Below, in pieces: positions 37,111 through 47,904 of a stretch of DNA of 64,000 bases; position 1 is the first letter of the stretch, and each line of letters starts with the position of its first letter. The translations under genes were made by a program, and so were the position numbers. This stretch comes from Dasypus novemcinctus (Eukaryota; Chordata; Mammalia; Cingulata; Dasypodidae). The notes below the pieces were generated by a model. That model was not told where the DNA came from. It worked only from the letters and a program-made list of their open reading frames with translations, and made no database searches. Location: the NCBI RefSeq assembly GCF_030445035.2, contig NC_080675.1, positions 64,930,544 to 64,994,543 on the forward strand, read 5' to 3'.

Positions 37111-37229
37111 ATAAAAAGGATATTAATCACTGACACTGGTAAATAATCAATTTTCTCACATAAATGTATGATTGTGGTTACATGCTTAGCTCCTTCTTCA
37201 GAGCAAGAGATGTTACAGATAGAATCACC

Positions 37230-37450
37230 ATCATAATCAGGATTGTCATCATTAGAGCCTTTTTTGTAGTTCATGTTTATTAAAGATTTACTCTGTGAGA
37301 CAATTTGCTCAACATTTTGCATACATGATCTCATTTAACAACCCTCACTCCACAAACACACACACAATCAAGGTAGCAGGTGGTATCATTACCACATTGT
37401 ACAATTGAAAGAAAGTGACTTTTCGAACATTATAGAAATCAACTATTATT
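37230..37450 (-). repeat. MIR, antisense
   Basis: TTGCATACATGATCTCATTTA, ACAACCCTCAC, GTAGCAGGTGGTATCATTACC and ACATTGTACAATTGAAAGAA follow the reverse-complement MIR order. Confidence 0.7.
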
Positions 37451-38107
37451 TAGGTGTTTTTATTTTCACTCTGGAAACTAAACTTTGACCCAGATATTTA
37501 TTGCCAATTGCTAGTAATATTTAGATTGGTTTCACAGAAGCCAATTGAAGAAGAATGTTAATTAAATTATTCAAAATGTGTAGAGTTAAAGTGTATTAAA
37601 ATTATCTATTTAGGAATCTCTACAACCAAAATAGTCACACATTTCCCTTTGTATCTTTTTACAAGGAAGACATAACTCACAGGTAAACAAGTTGACAATG
37701 GTCATACACTTCAGATCAAAACTTATCCTATGGACTCACATTCATTTGATAGGACCATGGGATGCACTTTTCCATAGTAACTGCCTTCATTGCTCACCTT
37801 GAAGAGACTTTTTCCCAGAAAAAAGAGGGAGTTATTTGAAGAGAACCCATCACCTTTCTTTTTGCTTTGGTCACTGTTGTGGGAAGACAAGATGCTTGGA
37901 GAAGCATGAGTGATCTTGTCAACATGTTAGTAAAGTCAAAAGCCTCACTGAGGTGCTGAATTCACCAACTCTATAACCACAAAAACCAGGACTTCTTGTT
38001 ATAACTATTGAATTAGTTGACATTGTTGTTTAAGCCATGTTTAATTGAACTTACTTTTACTGAAGAGTCAAAAGCCTCCCTGAATGTCCCAAGTTGGCTT
38101 CACTGTG
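37450..38107. other. No recognisable gene or repeat
   Basis: The second half (37870-38100) has the look of an old LTR end (GTTGTTTAAGCCATGTTTAA) but was not assigned. Confidence 0.35.
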
Positions 38108-38114
38108 CAAACTT

Positions 38115-38626
38115 TTTTTGGTCTTTATTTGATTTTTTTAATGTTACATTAAAAAAAATGAGGTCCCCATATACCCCCCACCCCCCTCACCCTACTCTTC
38201 CCCCCATAACAACAACCTCCTCCATCATCATGAGACATTCATTGCATTTGGTGAATACATCTCTAAGCACCGCTGCACCTCATGGTCAATGGTCCACACC
38301 ATAGCCCAGACTCTCCCACAGTCCACCCAGTGGGCCATGGGAGGACATACAATATCCGGTAACTGTCACTGCAGCACCACCAAGAACAACTCCAACCCCC
38401 GCAAAATACCCCACATCACATCTCTTCCTCCCACTCCCTACCCTCAGCAGCCACCATGGCCACTTTTTCCACACCAATGCCACATTTTTTTCGATTACTA
38501 ATCACAATAGTTCATGAATAGAATATCAGTAAGTCCACTCTAATCCACACTCTATTCCTCCATCCTGTAGACCTTAGAATGTTTGTGTCCACTCCACATC
38601 TATATCAAGAGGGGTCTTAGATTCCA
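38115..38626 (-). mobile_element. L1 3' UTR, 5'-truncated, antisense
   Basis: It has a T-rich start, ATGAGGTCCCCATATACCCC, the C-rich tract, then the 3' UTR body to about AGATTCCA. A short possible target duplication, CAAACTT, occurs at 38108-38114 and 38627-38633. The minus strand of 38174-38205 meets the G-quadruplex rule. Confidence 0.85.
38174..38205 (-). other. G-quadruplex-forming motif in L1 3' UTR
   Basis: On the minus strand, guanine runs of 6, 3, 6 and 6 are separated by loops of 7, 3 and 1 bases. This is the same functional position as the tract at 24109 but with a different sequence. Confidence 0.85.
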
Positions 38627-38639
38627 CAAACTTCTTGAA

Positions 38640-39815
38640 TAATCAGATGTGAATTAACAGTGGTAACTCCTTATGTTCATTGATTTTCTATACCATTCAT
38701 ATAAAATCTTACTATAGTCCTTCTTGGGAAAAATATTATTTAATTTTAGAATAGAGAATATGGAAAAGCTGTTTTTAAGATAAAAACTATTTTGCTCTCA
38801 TGACCAAATTTCTAAAAATGTCCTTGGCAAAAAAATTGAAAACTTCCAGCAAAAATAATTTCACAGATGATGTGAAAATTTTCTACACAGTTCTAATTTT
38901 GAGTATATTTCCCAAAAAAACAATTGTCATTTTCCATATCCAGGTAAACACCATGCCAAAAAATAAAAAATAAATTAAAAGAGGCCTCTGGCCATAATTT
39001 TAAATGATAGTTTAACTACAAAATCTTTCTTTTTTTGTGTGTATGGTTTTATTATCAGCAGTGTGAGAAATCTATCTTTCTATAAAAATTGCCACATAGC
39101 ATATTCTCAGTATAGACCATTTATTCAAAATTTGAAGACTTGGTTGTCTGTGAACTGTATGCAATGATGTTGCTGATATTCTCCCCCGTACTTATTAGCC
39201 CTGAAATACTTTCAGAAGTTTTCAAGCTATCATCACAGAATCATTCAACACTAGGGCCTCTAGTCATCTGTACCATCATTTAAATTCCTTTTAAGGACAA
39301 CAAAAAGAACAAAAGAAAACATTCAGAAGCCAAAGAGTTGATTCTTTTCTCCTAAGGATTTATATCATAAGATTTTCAAATGGAACTGGTACTATACTCT
39401 GAAACATAAGTTCACAAATGCATCACAGTTTTGAAGTATACCTGCACCAACAAGCTAAATGAAATTTTTTTAAAGTAGTTAATAATGTGTTGGTACATAT
39501 TAGGAACCCGTAAGAATCTGCATACTTTATCACTCTTCAAAAATGATAGATATTTTTTCTTTCCTATCAAATATTTTCACAGACCATATCCATAGTATAT
39601 TTTTTAAATCCCTCAAGACAGGTAATGTGCTATAATATAAAATAAAACCTGTTGCAACCTGTATGCAATAGGTGTTTTAATATATTAGGATATACATTAT
39701 TATAGCTATTTAAGTTTGACAGCTCTCATCAGAAAGGACTTTCCTTCATTCTATGACTATGTTCTTCCTATTATTACATATTCAAATGTACTTTTCTTTA
39801 TGCAAGTAATGGCAA
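38640..39815. other. No recognisable gene or repeat
   Basis: AT-rich sequence with no identifiable family. Confidence 0.4.
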
Positions 39816-39819
39816 AACT

Positions 39820-40070
39820 AGACAACAGTTTGAGGAAATTGAGGCCCACCAGCAAACGTGGTAAGCTTCAATGGTGAACCTTCAGCCCTTGAGATAACTT
39901 CAGATCTGGCTGCCAGCCTGACAACAACCTCATGAGAAATTCAGAGTTAGAATCACCCAGATCATTTGTTATAGGGTTATGGACCTTTAGGAACTGTATG
40001 AAATAATAAATATTTTAAGCTGCTAGGTTTTTAGATAATTTGCTACACAGCAATAGAAAACTATTGCAGG
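39820..40070 (+). repeat. LTR 3' part, MaLR/ERVL-like, sense
   Basis: AGCCTGACAACAACCTCATGAG, TTCAGAGTTAGAATCACCC, ATGAAATAATAAATATTTTAAGC and CTACACAGCAATAGAAAAC match the 3' half of a mammalian MLT1-type LTR. Confidence 0.6.
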
Positions 40071-40123
40071 TACAGACTTGAACAATAACCATACTAGTTT
40101 AGGGTAGATTAAAAAGAACTTGA

Positions 40124-40506
40124 GGAAAGCAGCTGTGGCTCAATCATTTGGGCTCACATCTACCATATGGGAGGCCCTGGGTTCACGTCCCAGGGCCTCC
40201 TTGTGAAGGCAGGCTTGCCTGCATGCTGCAGAGAGTACCCAGGCCTGCAAGCACCGCAGAGGGCTGCTGGTCTGCAAGCGTGGCAGAGAGCCAACTCAGC
40301 AAGGCAACGCAACAAAAAGGGAGACAAGCAAAAAAACGCAGAAGAGACTGCAGCGAATGGACACAGAGAGCAGACAGCAAGCAAGCCACAAGGTGGGGGG
40401 TTGGGGATAAATAAAAATAAATACAGACAGAAGAATGCACAGCGAATGGACACAGAGAGCAGAGAGCAGGCAAAAAGCCACAAGAGGGGGAGGGTGGGAT
40501 AAAAAA
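40124..40506 (+). mobile_element. DAS-SINE with duplicated tail unit
   Basis: A sense SINE flanked by a perfect 13-bp target duplication, AAAAAGAACTTGA, at 40111-40123 and 40507-40519. The head has a B box (GGTTCACGTCC, 40180-40190) inside a 12-bp perfect hairpin. The tail segment beginning CAGCGAATGG occurs twice, at 40351 and 40440 (period 89 bp), each copy ending in a G-rich run and an A-rich stretch. The multiple overlapping ORFs are chance frames. Confidence 0.95.
40170..40200 (+). other. Extended T-arm hairpin in SINE head
   Basis: GGAGGCCCTGGG (40170-40181) and CCCAGGGCCTCC (40189-40200) form a perfect 12-bp stem with a 7-base loop that holds part of the B box. A tRNA T-arm has a 5-bp stem, so this stem is much longer than in its tRNA ancestor. 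Confidence 0.9.
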
Positions 40507-40519
40507 AAAAAGAACTTGA

Positions 40520-40955
40520 AGATTGATAGCAGAATTTGTAATTCATTGTATATGGGTGTTTACAAAAAGTGTTTATTTCAGAGTGTAGGTTTGATCATTA
40601 TCAATATTCTTTTGTAATTTTCACAAAAAAGTCCCAAGCTATTAATAATAAGGCCCTATATGCCTGCCTATCCATATATAATATGCAATCTTGGGTAGAT
40701 AAAATGAAGGAAGCAATTGAGAGCAAAAAATAATCAAGTAAATAATAAAACATGGCAAACATAGTCTAATTAATCTCCATTGAGGTCACAAATACTGAGA
40801 TATTTTCTGCTGAAACAGAACGTTTTACTTTACCCAGATCATATTTTATTGAAACTGTTTGTTTGGACAGTGTAAAACACCAGTTTTAGAAGTTAAAAGT
40901 ACAGGCAACCAGACACTGAAATTTTTAAAAGATTTTTTTCCTTCAGCTAACGTGT
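40520..40955. other. No recognisable gene or repeat
   Basis: AT-rich sequence between a SINE and an LTR-like block. Nothing was identified. Confidence 0.4.
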
Positions 40956-40959
40956 TGAC

Positions 40960-41320
40960 TCTTAGTTGTGCATTACTGCATAGCAAACCAACCCAAAACC
41001 AAAACTTAATACCTTAAAGAATTTACAATGTATATATGATTTGTATACATTATTTCTCATGATCCTGCAATTGAGATTAGCTTACCTGGTTTGTTTTTCT
41101 GTCCATGTAGTGTTTGATGGCACTCTTTTTCACTCACATGTCTAGACCTCAGTTGGGGTAGGTGGAACCGCTGGGATTCTCTGTTTTATTCACACAGCCT
41201 CTAAATGTGGCTTGCTTTTTCACACAATAGTGGTCTAAGGGTCATCAGACTCCTTACTGGATGCTGTCTTCCAAGATATAGAAAGCAGAAGTTGTCCATT
41301 CTCTTAAAGGCTAGGCCTAG
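40960..41320 (-). repeat. Old mammal-wide LTR-like repeat, antisense
   Basis: ACTGCATAGCAAACCAACCCAAAACC, CATGATCCTGCAATTGAGAT, TCACTCACATGTCTAGACCTCAG and GGCTAGGCCTAGAGCTAACT follow a known mammalian element (MaLR-like). A related start appears at about 44003. The exact family is uncertain. Confidence 0.5.
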
Positions 41321-43368
41321 AGCTAACTAAACCTCATTTTCACTGCATTCTACTAGGGAAAGAAAGTTACAAAGCCAGACCAGATTCAAAGAAAGAGAAA
41401 ATAGACACCGGCTCTCCATGTGAGTAGTAGCAGGTTCAGGGAGGGAAGGAATTGCTGTAAGCGATCTTTGGAGATAATTTACCCCAATATTCCCTCGGCT
41501 ATAACAATTTATGATCCTCCCATATGTAGAGTACATTGTGAGACCTCCAAAGCTTCAGGTCACTGTGGTATCAAGCTTAGTCCTGAAGTCCAGTATCTCA
41601 ATATCCAAGTCAGATCCAGAGACACATGAAGCTCTTCAAGTTCAACTCCTCAGTGTCAGAGACCTGGGAAATAGAAAAGAGAAGTTGTCTTTCCTTTACA
41701 TACCCAACATACAATAAAATGGTGTGATGATTTCCTGTTGATTGCTTCCTATTGCTAATGCTTCCTACTCCAGTTGCTATTTTAGCCAATTACCACTAAC
41801 TTAGTGGCTTAAAACAACACAAATCTTACAATTCTGGGAGTCAAAATTCTGAAATTAGTTTCACTGGACTAAAATCAAGGTTTAGAGAGTCTTGTGTTCC
41901 TTCTGCAGGCTCTAGGAGATAATTTTTTTCCTTGCCTTTTTCAGCTTCTAGAGGCCACCTCCATTTCTTAGCTTATGGCTCTTTCTCTGTCTTAATGCCA
42001 GACACGTAGCATCTTCAGATCTCTATGTGCATTAACCTTGCTTCTATCATTGCATTTTCTTTCTGATTCTGACCCTCCTGCTTTCCTCTTATAAGGGTCC
42101 TTGTGATTATATTGGATTCACTCAGATAATCCAGGATAATCTTCCCATTTTGAGATCCTTAACTTAATCACATTTGCAAAATCTTTTATGCCATGTTAGA
42201 ACATAATGTGCCATATGTCAAGATAGGATGATTGCTGTTCAAAGAGGGGATAACAGATAACAAATAGCACTTACTAATCCACAGCAATTCTGGAATCCAG
42301 GAGGGAATTTGTCCTAAGTCTCTCTGTGCCAGAGGCAGAGTAGAGTGCTAGATATATCTTAAGTTCTAGGAAGGTTTTAACATGACTCTTGCGTCCTTTA
42401 TGCAGGTTGTTGTTCCTATCCTCTGAGTTATTCTTTCTTTTCCATAAGAAATGACTAGTATTTGCAATGGAGTAGCTTTCTCAGCCTGCTCTCTACTTAA
42501 AGATGTTTTGAGACCTAAACATCTCTTTTCACTTTTATCTGGTCTCTGTCCATTTTAATACACATCTGCAGTGATTTTGACAATACAATTCTCTTTAAAA
42601 CAATGTAGATTTCCAATGAATCTTATTGGGAGTTTGTTTCATTAGACCAGAAATGGCACTCACAAATTTCTTTGGGGTAGGCTCCCTTATACTTCACTCT
42701 GTAAACCATGTCACAGAAATAATCTTGTTAGGACATTGCTGTTGGCATTGACCCTCATGCTGCCTCTTAAGATTCATGCCCATAAGATTGTTAGAAGTAT
42801 TTCTTTTTAGATGGTAGGTTCTACCTCTAGGCAATGCCTATAATTTTCTGCGTTCTTAATCTTCAAGTTAAAATGACCCTGAGTCCATATTTCACTTGCA
42901 GTACACTGTATTTGATCTTTACCTTGGGGCCATTTTTAGTTTAAACAGTTTTTGCTCTATAGAGGGCTGGTAATGTAAAACATTTTTATTTTCTAATACA
43001 GAGCACCCTTGATTAGAAGAGTTTCCTCTAAAGTACCTTAAAAAGTGAGATATTATTTCTTTCTTTCATCTTTCTTGCAATATATTATCATAATCAGATA
43101 AGGAAGCCAAATTTAGTTTCAATATTCTTATTAGAAATATAAGTATCCAGATCCACAACTTCATTGGTCCATTTTCTATCTTCCATGTTACTGAAGGTCA
43201 CAGTCTCACTAATTGTTTCAGCAATACATAGTACAGTTTCCCTGCACTCAAATTCCTCACTGCCCTTCCAATCTATAGTCTCTTTTCCTCTCAGACCTCA
43301 ATCTAGGTCCAAAGCCAATACCATATGTTTTAGGTTTCTATCATGGTAGTATCACACTTCTAGGTACT
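41320..43368 (-). repeat. Unassigned old repeat, interrupted by an MLT1-like LTR
   Basis: Outside the LTR at 41745-42245, the text (for example TTTATGATCCTCCCATATGTAG, GTATCTCAATATCCAAGTCAG and CACAGCAATTCTGGAATCCAGG) looks like an old mammalian element I cannot name. A part of it near 42706-42765 reappears at 44947-45000 with about 90% identity, which shows that it is repetitive. Strand and edges are provisional. Confidence 0.4.
41745..42245 (-). mobile_element. MLT1-type LTR, antisense
   Basis: CTAACTTAGTGGCTTAAAACAACAC, TTCTAGAGGCCACCTCCATTTC, CTTATAAGGGTCCTTGTGATT and GATCCTTAACTTAATCACATTTGC are the antisense order of an MLT1-type LTR. It interrupts the surrounding old repeat. Confidence 0.8.
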
Positions 43369-43996
43369 TGTATTAGTCAGCCAAAGGGATGCTGATGCAA
43401 AGTACCCGAAATCTGTTGGGTTTTATAAAGGGTAGAAGCTTCAGTTACCAGGCCATAAAACATAAATTGCTTCCCTCACCAAAATCTGGCCACATGTTGG
43501 AGCAAGAAGGCTGCAAGGATTCAATCTTCCTTTTCCTCTGAAGGCTCTGTGGTCCCAGCTTCTTCCAATATCAGCTAGGATAAGTCTTGTCTTTCTCCGA
43601 GGGCTTATTTCTCTTCGGACTAAACTGCTCTGCTCTCTCCACAAGGTCAACTGTAGGCTATCAGGCTCTCTCTCTTCCAGCGGCCTCTGTTGTGTCTATA
43701 GAGCTGTCTCTATTCCTGTCTGTTCTTCTCCTGTGTATTTATTTTCCAGGGCTCCAGCATTAAAACTCCCACTTCCTCCTTTGCCATGGAGTTTTCTCTG
43801 TGAGTTCCACCCACCAAGGAGGCGGGACTAAAGGTCCTATTGATGTGGTCCAATCAAAGCATTAATCATTATTTAATCAAGCAAAAGTGAAACCTCTGAA
43901 TTTAGTACAACCCAATACTCCCAAAGAAATAGATCAGTTTATAAACATAATCCAATATCTATTTTTGTGATTCATAAATAATACCAAACTATCACA
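43369..43996 (-). mobile_element. Solo LTR, same family as 847-1457, antisense
   Basis: The block starts TGTATTAGTCAGCC and ends ACTATCACA. It is flanked by GTACT (43364-43368) and GTATT (43997-44001), a 5-bp duplication with one change. Its right part (ATAATCCAATATCTATTTTTG, GATTCATAAATA) is the reverse complement of the 847-1457 left end, and its left end matches that copy's right end. Both are solo LTRs of one family. Confidence 0.85.
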
Positions 43997-44002
43997 GTAT
44001 TA

Positions 44003-44180
44003 GTTTCTATTCAAGATATTTAGTGCTATGTGATAAAGAAACCTGTAACTTACTGAATTAAAAATTATTTTAAATTCATTAATCATAAATTATTATTTCC
44101 CATGATTTTTCTATCTGGACTGGGTTCAGCAGTACAGTTATTCTGTTCATAAAAGCATTAATGTATTAAATGTTGGAATA
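44003..44180 (-). repeat. Old LTR-like fragment, related to 40960-41320
   Basis: TGATAAAGAAACCTGTAACTTACTG and CTATCTGGACTGGGTTCAGC resemble the start of the element at 40960. The left side was cut by the solo LTR insertion. Confidence 0.4.
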
Positions 44181-44734
44181 GTGGTTTTCCTTCAGTGGCA
44201 TAGTAATCTGAAGGGAAAGAGAATTCATGTGGATAATATTCTGCTTTTCAGCTTGGTGCTGGTTACACAGACGTGATCATTTTATGTGAATTAATTGACC
44301 TATACACTTACAATTGGTGTAGTTTTCAAATAATTTTGAAAACAAATATTAGGTAATAATGATGATAAAATAATAAAATATTTTTCACTTTTGAAAGGAT
44401 GAATAACAGTAGTAGAGAGAGAACCCTCTATTAATTATAATGATTACTTTACTAAATATATAGATATGTAAGGACTTTTTTTTGGTTGTTGTTGTTTTTT
44501 TTGTCTTGGTTTTAAAAAGCTTCTTTAAATCCTTTTGAAGTTCTTTTGTTGATTGCCAGTTTATAGGAACAATAAAGTTCTTTTCATCTAAGAATACTGA
44601 AAAATAAATAAATTCATTGAATATGTAAAATAAATTCACTACAGTTGCTTAATAGCTCTGCTGATATAATAGGGTACTTTTGAAGAACATGTTTGTAATA
44701 TTTGGAGAAGAATGTGTAGCTGTTAAAAGAAGCA

Positions 44735-45250
44735 TCCTGGTTGTGTATTAGTCAAGTTTCTTGATTGCAAGCTATAAACTGACCCTAAATAATAACCTTA
44801 GCAGAAAATCAATTTATTGGAAGATTGTTGGATTGTTCAGAGAATTAAAAAACAAACAAACAAATACAAAAACACCAAAAAAACCTCAAAGGGTTAAGTT
44901 CAGAAAATAGGTTTGGGTCAAAGAGCAGAACACACAGTCAAGGCCATGTCACAAATAATCTGGTTAGGACATTGCTGTTGGCATTGTCACTCATGCTGCC
45001 CTGCGTTTTCATCTTAATGGACACCTCCTTGAAAGTTTTTCTTTGCCACCCCTGAGATGGGGTTACTATTTCCAGTGTCAAATTCCCAGCTGGGAACATC
45101 GCATGGATCACAGGCCCTGATTCTCATGGAAACTCACTCAAAATTGGAAGACTGTCCAGATGTGAGTTGGCTTAAAAAAAGTAAACAAACACACACTACA
45201 GGAAAAAGATCCCCAAAATACCCTGCTTCATTTTGAACACCTGTGGCCTA
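44735..45250 (-). repeat. Unassigned interspersed repeat
   Basis: It starts like an LTR or DNA element (TGTGTATTAGTCAAGTTTC). It shares a segment of about 55 bp around GGTTAGGACATTGCTGTTGG with 42720-42760. It contains an A-rich AAACAAACAAACAAATAC patch. No family name is offered. Confidence 0.45.
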
Positions 45251-45259
45251 TGTACTCCA

Positions 45260-47480
45260 GAATGCTAGATAAATAAAAGATACCACCTGGCAGCTATTAA
45301 AGTGAATGTCTTAACAAATTGTATGAAAGACAGAACATGATGAGAGAAAGGACTTTCCTAAAGAACTTTGATCACCTCAGTGGATTGGAGTTTGGTGTTA
45401 AATCTCATTTTTGGATTCGTATATAAACAAAAGAGATGAATATGATAGGATAGCCTTGAGCCCAACGAGCATATAATCAAGGGCAGGGTTTGTCCAACAA
45501 TCATCAAGAAGAGGCAGGTTTTTTGTTTTAAACAAACACAATAAAAATAAGATACTAGAAAAAAAAATGAATAAGTCCAAATGAATATTATTAGATTTAA
45601 CAGGTAGAATATTACTCTGTCAAATTAGCACAGAAGTTTCTAAATACATACTCTCATATTCTGTATTTACAATTATGAACCAGCAATCAATAGTTTAAAG
45701 ACCAACATAGTCCATGGACCTCTAACTCTGCATAAAGTATCCTAGTTACTTCCATATGCATGGTTTTATTTTTATGGATGTTTACTTAATTTCTTTTTCC
45801 TTCTTCTCGACCATAATATATGTGAGAAAAAATCACATTTTGCTCATCCATGTTTTCTTCACTGCCTGTTACATAGGATACATTCATTAGATAATTAATG
45901 AATAAAATAATAGATGAATGGATTGATGGAGGGATGGAAGAGGCACAAATCTTATAAATGTCCTATTAAGTATTCAAAGAATGTTTGCTTACAGATAAGA
46001 TTTTTAACTGAGAAACTAATAATTAATTGCTATGGCAGTTTTTAAATCTATAGGTAACCGTGTTTCTCTAGTCATAAAATAAAATCAGTTTTTATTTGTA
46101 TACAGCTTATGTAATTTATGAGTCTGTTGTCTTTTGGTCAATAGAGATCTCTTTCTCTCCCTGAAGCCACCTCTCTAAAGCCTTGCACAGTATGCGTATA
46201 TCAGTTAATTCTTTAAGTCTTCCCCTAACAAGAAAATATCTTACTCAGATTCCAAGAAGTCTCCAAAGTCTTTCTTCTTAACCACTAAATCTTAAGATTT
46301 ATTGAGAGGAGCGGAATTCAGTTAGGAAGCATACTTCGTAGGAAATACTCTCATTGTAATAAGTAAATAATAGAATCTGTTTTCATTATTGTGATATTTT
46401 CTGAGATACCATTTTATCTCTTCTGATTCCCTCCAACACTCAGGTATTTCGTACTGGTAACAGCAGGTAAATAGTTATGTATATTAAAACTTATAAGATC
46501 ACAAACCAGCTTTGTATACTGTTCACACACACGCAAAATATGCTCATATATATTGATAACCCTGTAAAAATGCATTAATGTGTCATGCTAAATCATTCAA
46601 GATAATATTGCTCAATTGATTATATATCAAATTACTTCTTGGGTAATCAAAATAGGTGTACTGGAACCACATTATTCAGTGATTCAACTATACCTGGGTT
46701 AATAATACATGTCTCTAAAGGCTTTTGTATACTTTGTTATTTGACTAATAAATCCATCCCTCAGAGATTTGTATAAAATTTGCTCAATATTTCTGTAAAT
46801 CTTTTCAAAAAACAAATATATGCAGAACAGAGCAGCCCAGACATTTTTATATTTGGGGGGGTTGCCAAGAATCTGAGCCTTCTTCTTATGTTTAGAGAAT
46901 TCTCCACCTTTTGAAGCTTGACTGGAAGAAAATTGCTTCTCTATTATGGAAGCTGCAAACATCACATTCTTGCTTTACCATTTCTTCTGACCCCTTGGAT
47001 TCAGGAAATTTATCTGAACTTGGCCAACCTTATGAACCTATTTAGGATGTGTATTTTGAACTAATAACACAAAGACGTGGCCCTAAGATGATTCTTTATA
47101 TCAGAGGCAGTGGCATCAGAATGCAGGTTTTAAGGATAGCGGTATTTATTGCCCTGTGTTTTGATTTGGGGAAGCATGATATATGTTATGGTATTTTTAC
47201 CAGTAGAGTTAGTAATATCTTTTTATACTAATTCTGCAAGGAAAGAATTGAGGCTATAGCAGTCTAGCTTCTCTTTTTCTCTTATAGATTATAGGAAATT
47301 AGTCCTCATCTCTCCTGGTAAAATGCTCTCCTATAAGCTTCTTGGAACCTTTCAATGAGTTATTTTGTTTTAGTCAGCTAAAGCCAAATTATGATGATTT
47401 TACCTAAGGAAACCAAATGGTAAATTGGTAACCAAAGTGGCAATAAAACTCCAGTAAAATGGGAATAGTTATTTGCTGGA
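45260..47480. other. Mostly unassigned, possible L2 piece
   Basis: At 45700-45990 an L2-like 3' end (TTCACTGCCTGTTACATAGG, then ATTAATGAATAAAATAATAG) is suspected. The remainder, including a 7-G run near 46855, has no identified content. ORFs of up to 88 codons carry no known domain. Confidence 0.4.
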
Positions 47481-47489
47481 AACCAGTAA

Positions 47490-47890
47490 AATATGACAGA
47501 AGTACACTATTCCACACTCAGTCCAAGGAATAATCCTTAACTGTCTTTGTTTATTTCCTTTCCTTTCCTTTAGAAAGTTTGCTCTTGGGACAATCCATCT
47601 GGGAACCATGCTGGAAGAAGCCCAAGACCCATTGAGAGGCCACAGTAAATGCTGCGGTTGACAGCTCTAGGTAAGCTTCCAGCATCAACCAGTCAAGTGA
47701 GTGATCCATCTTAGATGCACAGCACACTCTTCTCATGACTTCAGTCCTCCCTGACATTTACTACAACCTCATGAGACACCTTAAGAGAGAATAGCCCAGC
47801 CAATCCTTGTCAAATCACTGAACCTTGTGAAATAGTGATGGTAATAAATTGTTGTTTAAAGCCACTAAACTTTGGCTTTGTAATAATAGA
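47490..47890 (+). mobile_element. MLT1-type LTR, sense
   Basis: The 3' half is well preserved: CATCAACCAGTCAAGTGAG, GATCCATCTTAGATGCAC, ACTACAACCTCATGAGACACC, then a GGTAATAAATTGTTGTTTAAAGCCAC tail with AATAAA. The order and tail are those of an MLT1-type LTR. Confidence 0.75.
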
Positions 47891-47904
47891 TACCTAGAAG
47901 AGGT

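Noticed and set aside
40148..40617. Several overlapping ORFs of 60-128 codons
   Set aside because: All lie on a SINE with a GC-rich body and repeated tail units.
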